Shown here in pieces: positions 62,160-64,000 of a stretch of 64,000 nucleotides of DNA. The notes below the pieces were generated by a model. The model saw only the letters and a program-made list of their open reading frames with translations. It did no database searches and had not been told where the DNA came from. Each line of letters starts with the position of its first letter. Within the stretch, counting starts at the first letter, position 1. The stretch comes from Flavobacterium limnosediminis JC2902 (GTDB taxonomy: Bacteria; Bacteroidota; Bacteroidia; Flavobacteriales; Flavobacteriaceae). The DNA is taken from the NCBI RefSeq assembly GCF_000498535.1, contig NZ_AVGG01000001.1, forward strand, positions 372,001 through 436,000, written 5' to 3'. Made by a program: the position numbers and the translations under genes.

Positions 62160-63326
62160 CTACTCAACGTAAAGCACCAATCCTTTCAGATACGCTCCTT
62201 CCGGATGGTACATATTTACAGGATGATCCGGACCTTGTGTTAATTTGTGTAACACTCTGATATTTCTTCCGCTTTCAATGGCAGCCGCGGCAACGGTGTT
62301 GTAAAACAATACGTCGTCGATAACCTGTGAACAGGAAAACGTAAATAAGATTCCTTTTGGCGCCATGGCTTTCATACCGGCAATATTCAACCGTTTGTAG
62401 GCTTGTGTTGCGGTATGTTTGCTTTTGATGCTTTTAGCGAATGCCGGCGGATCCAAAACGATAAGATCGTATTGTTGCGTGTGTTCTTTCATGTAGGTAA
62501 ACACGTCTGAAGCTACAGCCTCGTGATTGCAGTCGTCGTGGTTCAGTTCCATATTTCTTTCGGCCAAAGCAACTGCTTTTTCTGAAATATCCACGGAGGT
62601 TACCAATTCGGCACCCGCACTCATCGCATACACGGAAAATCCTCCGGTGTAGCAGAACGTGTTCAATACTCTTTTCCCTTTGGCATAATGCCCAAGCAAT
62701 TTTCGGTTATCGCGCTGGTCCAGGAAGAAACCGGTTTTCTGACCTTCCACCCAATTCACGGAAAACATAATGTTGTTCTCTTTAGCAATGATTTCCGGTT
62801 TATCCCCAAACAGGAAAAAGTCCCTTCCCGTTTGTGGTAAGGTGCCACTGCTTTTGCAATAGATGGTTTCGCAATAGTCAGCGAAATTTTGTTTTATGGC
62901 ATCGGCGATTTTCTCAATCTCCTGAAAAATTCCGCTTGAATGGGCCTGTAATACCCAGTTTTTATCGTAATAGTCTATAATCAGCCCCGGAATCCCGTCA
63001 CCTTCCCCGTGAATCAGACGAAAGGCATTGGTTTCCTCTAACTTCAGTAATTTCATTCGTAGTTCCCAAGCACCTTTTAATCGGTCGGCCCAGAAATTTT
63101 CGGTGAATGCTTCGTCTCCGAAAGTCAAAATACGCACCACGATACTACCGCGGTCACTGAAATAACCGGTCGCCAGGTGTTTGTTGTTGGAATCCACCAC
63201 ATCCACCATTTCCCCGTCATTCAATTCCTGACTCACACCATAAACCGCCCCACTGAACACCCAAGGGTGACGGCGTTGCACTGATTTTTCTTTTCCCGGC
63301 TTTAATATTACTTTCGGATAACTCAT
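62160..63326 (-). CDS. rlmI: class I SAM-dependent 23S rRNA methyltransferase, RlmI-type
   Basis: A 388-residue methyltransferase. An N-terminal PUA domain (VILKPGKEKSVQRRHPWVF and SGAVYGV) binds RNA; the catalytic Rossmann domain has VLNTFCYTGGFSVYAM (SAM loop), DISEKAVALAERN and LDPPAFAKS (motif IV). RlmI makes m5C in 23S rRNA; the Bacteroidota copies are similar in layout but the exact site is not known. ATG 63326 follows a -7 box (63344-63351) and excludes the 13-codon extension. Confidence 0.93.
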   Translation of the reverse strand: MSYPKVILKPGKEKSVQRRHPWVFSGAVYGVSQELNDGEMVDVVDSNNKHLATGYFSDRGSIVVRILTFGDEAFTENFWADRLKGAWELRMKLLKLEETNAFRLIHGEGDGIPGLIIDYYDKNWVLQAHSSGIFQEIEKIADAIKQNFADYCETIYCKSSGTLPQTGRDFFLFGDKPEIIAKENNIMFSVNWVEGQKTGFFLDQRDNRKLLGHYAKGKRVLNTFCYTGGFSVYAMSAGAELVTSVDISEKAVALAERNMELNHDDCNHEAVASDVFTYMKEHTQQYDLIVLDPPAFAKSIKSKHTATQAYKRLNIAGMKAMAPKGILFTFSCSQVIDDVLFYNTVAAAAIESGRNIRVLHKLTQGPDHPVNMYHPEGAYLKGLVLYVE

Positions 63327-63343
63327 TGTTTTGTATTTTGGTG

Positions 63344-63351
63344 CAAAGTTA
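63344..63351 (-). promoter_or_regulatory. -7 element upstream of rlmI
   Basis: On the minus strand TAACTTTG matches TAnnTTTG, 18 bases upstream of the ATG at 63326. Confidence 0.5.
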
Positions 63352-63355
63352 AAAA

Positions 63356-63393
63356 CAAAAAGCATCTTTAGTATATTTTACCAAAGATGCTTT
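63356..63393 (-). terminator. intrinsic terminator after scoB
   Basis: AAAGCATCTTT (63359-63369) pairs with AAAGATGCTTT (63383-63393), an 11-base stem followed on the minus strand by a T-run. It lies directly upstream of the rlmI promoter. Confidence 0.85.
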
Positions 63394-63412
63394 TAAATAT
63401 ATTTTGATTGAA

Positions 63413-64000
63413 TTAATCGATAGCCATTTCAGGAATATCACCCTCAATAATTAATTCGGCCTCTGTAGCTTTGATAATCTCCTCAACGGAAACACCCGGT
63501 GCTCTTTCAAGAAGTTTAAATCCTTTTGGTGTCACTTCCAAAACCGCCAATTCGGTTACCACTTTTTTAACGCAGCCCACACCTGTTAACGGAAGCGTAC
63601 ATCTTTTAAGAATTTTCGATTCGCCTGCTTTATTTACATGCATCATAGCCACAATGATATTTTCAGCAGATGCTACCAAGTCCATAGCGCCTCCCATACC
63701 TTTTACCATTTTACCCGGTATTTTCCAGTTGGCGATATCACCATTCTCAGAAACTTCCATCGCGCCTAAAATCGTCAAATCTACTTTTTGTGCACGGATC
63801 ATTCCGAAACTGAACGCTGAATCAAAGAAACTCGCGCCCGGCAATGTTGTGATGGTTTGTTTTCCGGCGTTGATGATATCGGCATCTTCCTCACCTTCAA
63901 AAGGGAAAGGCCCCATACCAAGAACCCCGTTTTCACTCTGAAATTCCACAGCGATATCATGACGGACATAATTAGCAACCAAAGTCGGAATTCCGATACC
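63413..64000 (-). CDS. scoB: 3-oxoacid CoA-transferase subunit B (partial)
   Basis: The C-terminal 195 residues of a CoA-transferase beta subunit; the gene runs off the window end. The frame stays open from 64000, reading GIGIPTLVANYVRHDIAVEF, and contains the active-site region QSENGVLGMGPFP (catalytic Glu in SENG), then DSAFSFGMIRAQKVDLTILG and the MGGAMDLVASAENIIVAMMH core. It transfers CoA between succinyl-CoA and acetoacetate (ketone-body-type metabolism). The A subunit is expected just upstream, outside the window. Confidence 0.95.
   Translation of the reverse strand, partial: GIGIPTLVANYVRHDIAVEFQSENGVLGMGPFPFEGEEDADIINAGKQTITTLPGASFFDSAFSFGMIRAQKVDLTILGAMEVSENGDIANWKIPGKMVKGMGGAMDLVASAENIIVAMMHVNKAGESKILKRCTLPLTGVGCVKKVVTELAVLEVTPKGFKLLERAPGVSVEEIIKATEAELIIEGDIPEMAID

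Overview
The window looks like a chromosomal stretch from a member of the Flavobacteriaceae (Bacteroidota), most like Flavobacterium. This rests on low-GC coding DNA, promoters of the TAnnTTTG type, signal peptides ending in FSQ or AQ, two proteins with C-terminal type IX secretion (T9SS) sorting domains, a TonB-dependent receptor with a carboxypeptidase-like N-terminal domain, the HemJ type of protoporphyrinogen oxidase, and small degenerate intergenic repeats. No rRNA, tRNA, insertion sequence, prophage or CRISPR array was found. Coverage is dense: about 63 protein genes, one of them only 42 codons long.

Layout. 1-4.4 kb: secreted reprolysin-like protease, ACT-type protein, YraN and an S66 LD-carboxypeptidase, all on the minus strand. 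4.4-6.6 kb: a visibly AT-richer pair, a glycosyltransferase and a membrane protein. 6.7-11.1 kb: metG, then a tight HAD / CAT-fold acyltransferase / histone-deacetylase-like operon. 11.1-15.4 kb: HRDC protein and short SSB (minus), then YfiT-like transferase, zinc-ribbon protein, NUMOD4/HNH-like protein, Rossmann-fold protein and EamA transporter (plus). 15.5-23 kb: S9 and M13 peptidases and a 1127-residue T9SS beta-propeller protein. 23-32.3 kb: a metal block with SCO, feoAB and a Cys-rich mini-protein, mntH fused to a universal stress domain, a DtxR/MntR regulator, and a divergent TonB receptor whose promoter lies inside a DtxR-like palindrome. 32.3-35.3 kb: bacilliredoxin, PlsC, acyl-ACP desaturase, HD phosphohydrolase. 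35.3-35.7 kb: a non-genic 21-bp tandem repeat. 35.7-42.1 kb (minus): secreted protein, gdhA, enoyl-CoA hydratase, histidine kinase, hemJ, hemH. 42.4-44.8 kb: three tandem paralogous secreted proteins. 45-52 kb: a PchR-like AraC regulator divergent from hemA-hemC-hemD-hemE-hemF-hemB. 52-64 kb: cytochrome c, membrane protein plus XRE regulator, MGMT, serine hydrolase, 3'-5' exonuclease, fused SpmA/SpmB protein, a small accessory patch bounded by palindromic repeats around an AraC-type regulator, class I fumarase, UDG-fold protein, RlmI-type methyltransferase and a truncated scoB.

Functionally, haem synthesis from glutamyl-tRNA is almost complete in two nearby loci (only the GSA aminotransferase is not here), and the metal block covers Fe(II) uptake, Mn(II) uptake and their likely regulator. 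YfiT-like and bacilliredoxin proteins suggest bacillithiol use. The most unusual non-coding features are the 21-bp repeat with A-tracts in helical phase, the word-like repeats placed right after stop codons, and the palindrome over the TonB receptor promoter. Intergenic and promoter calls are by eye; no composition statistics or database searches were run.
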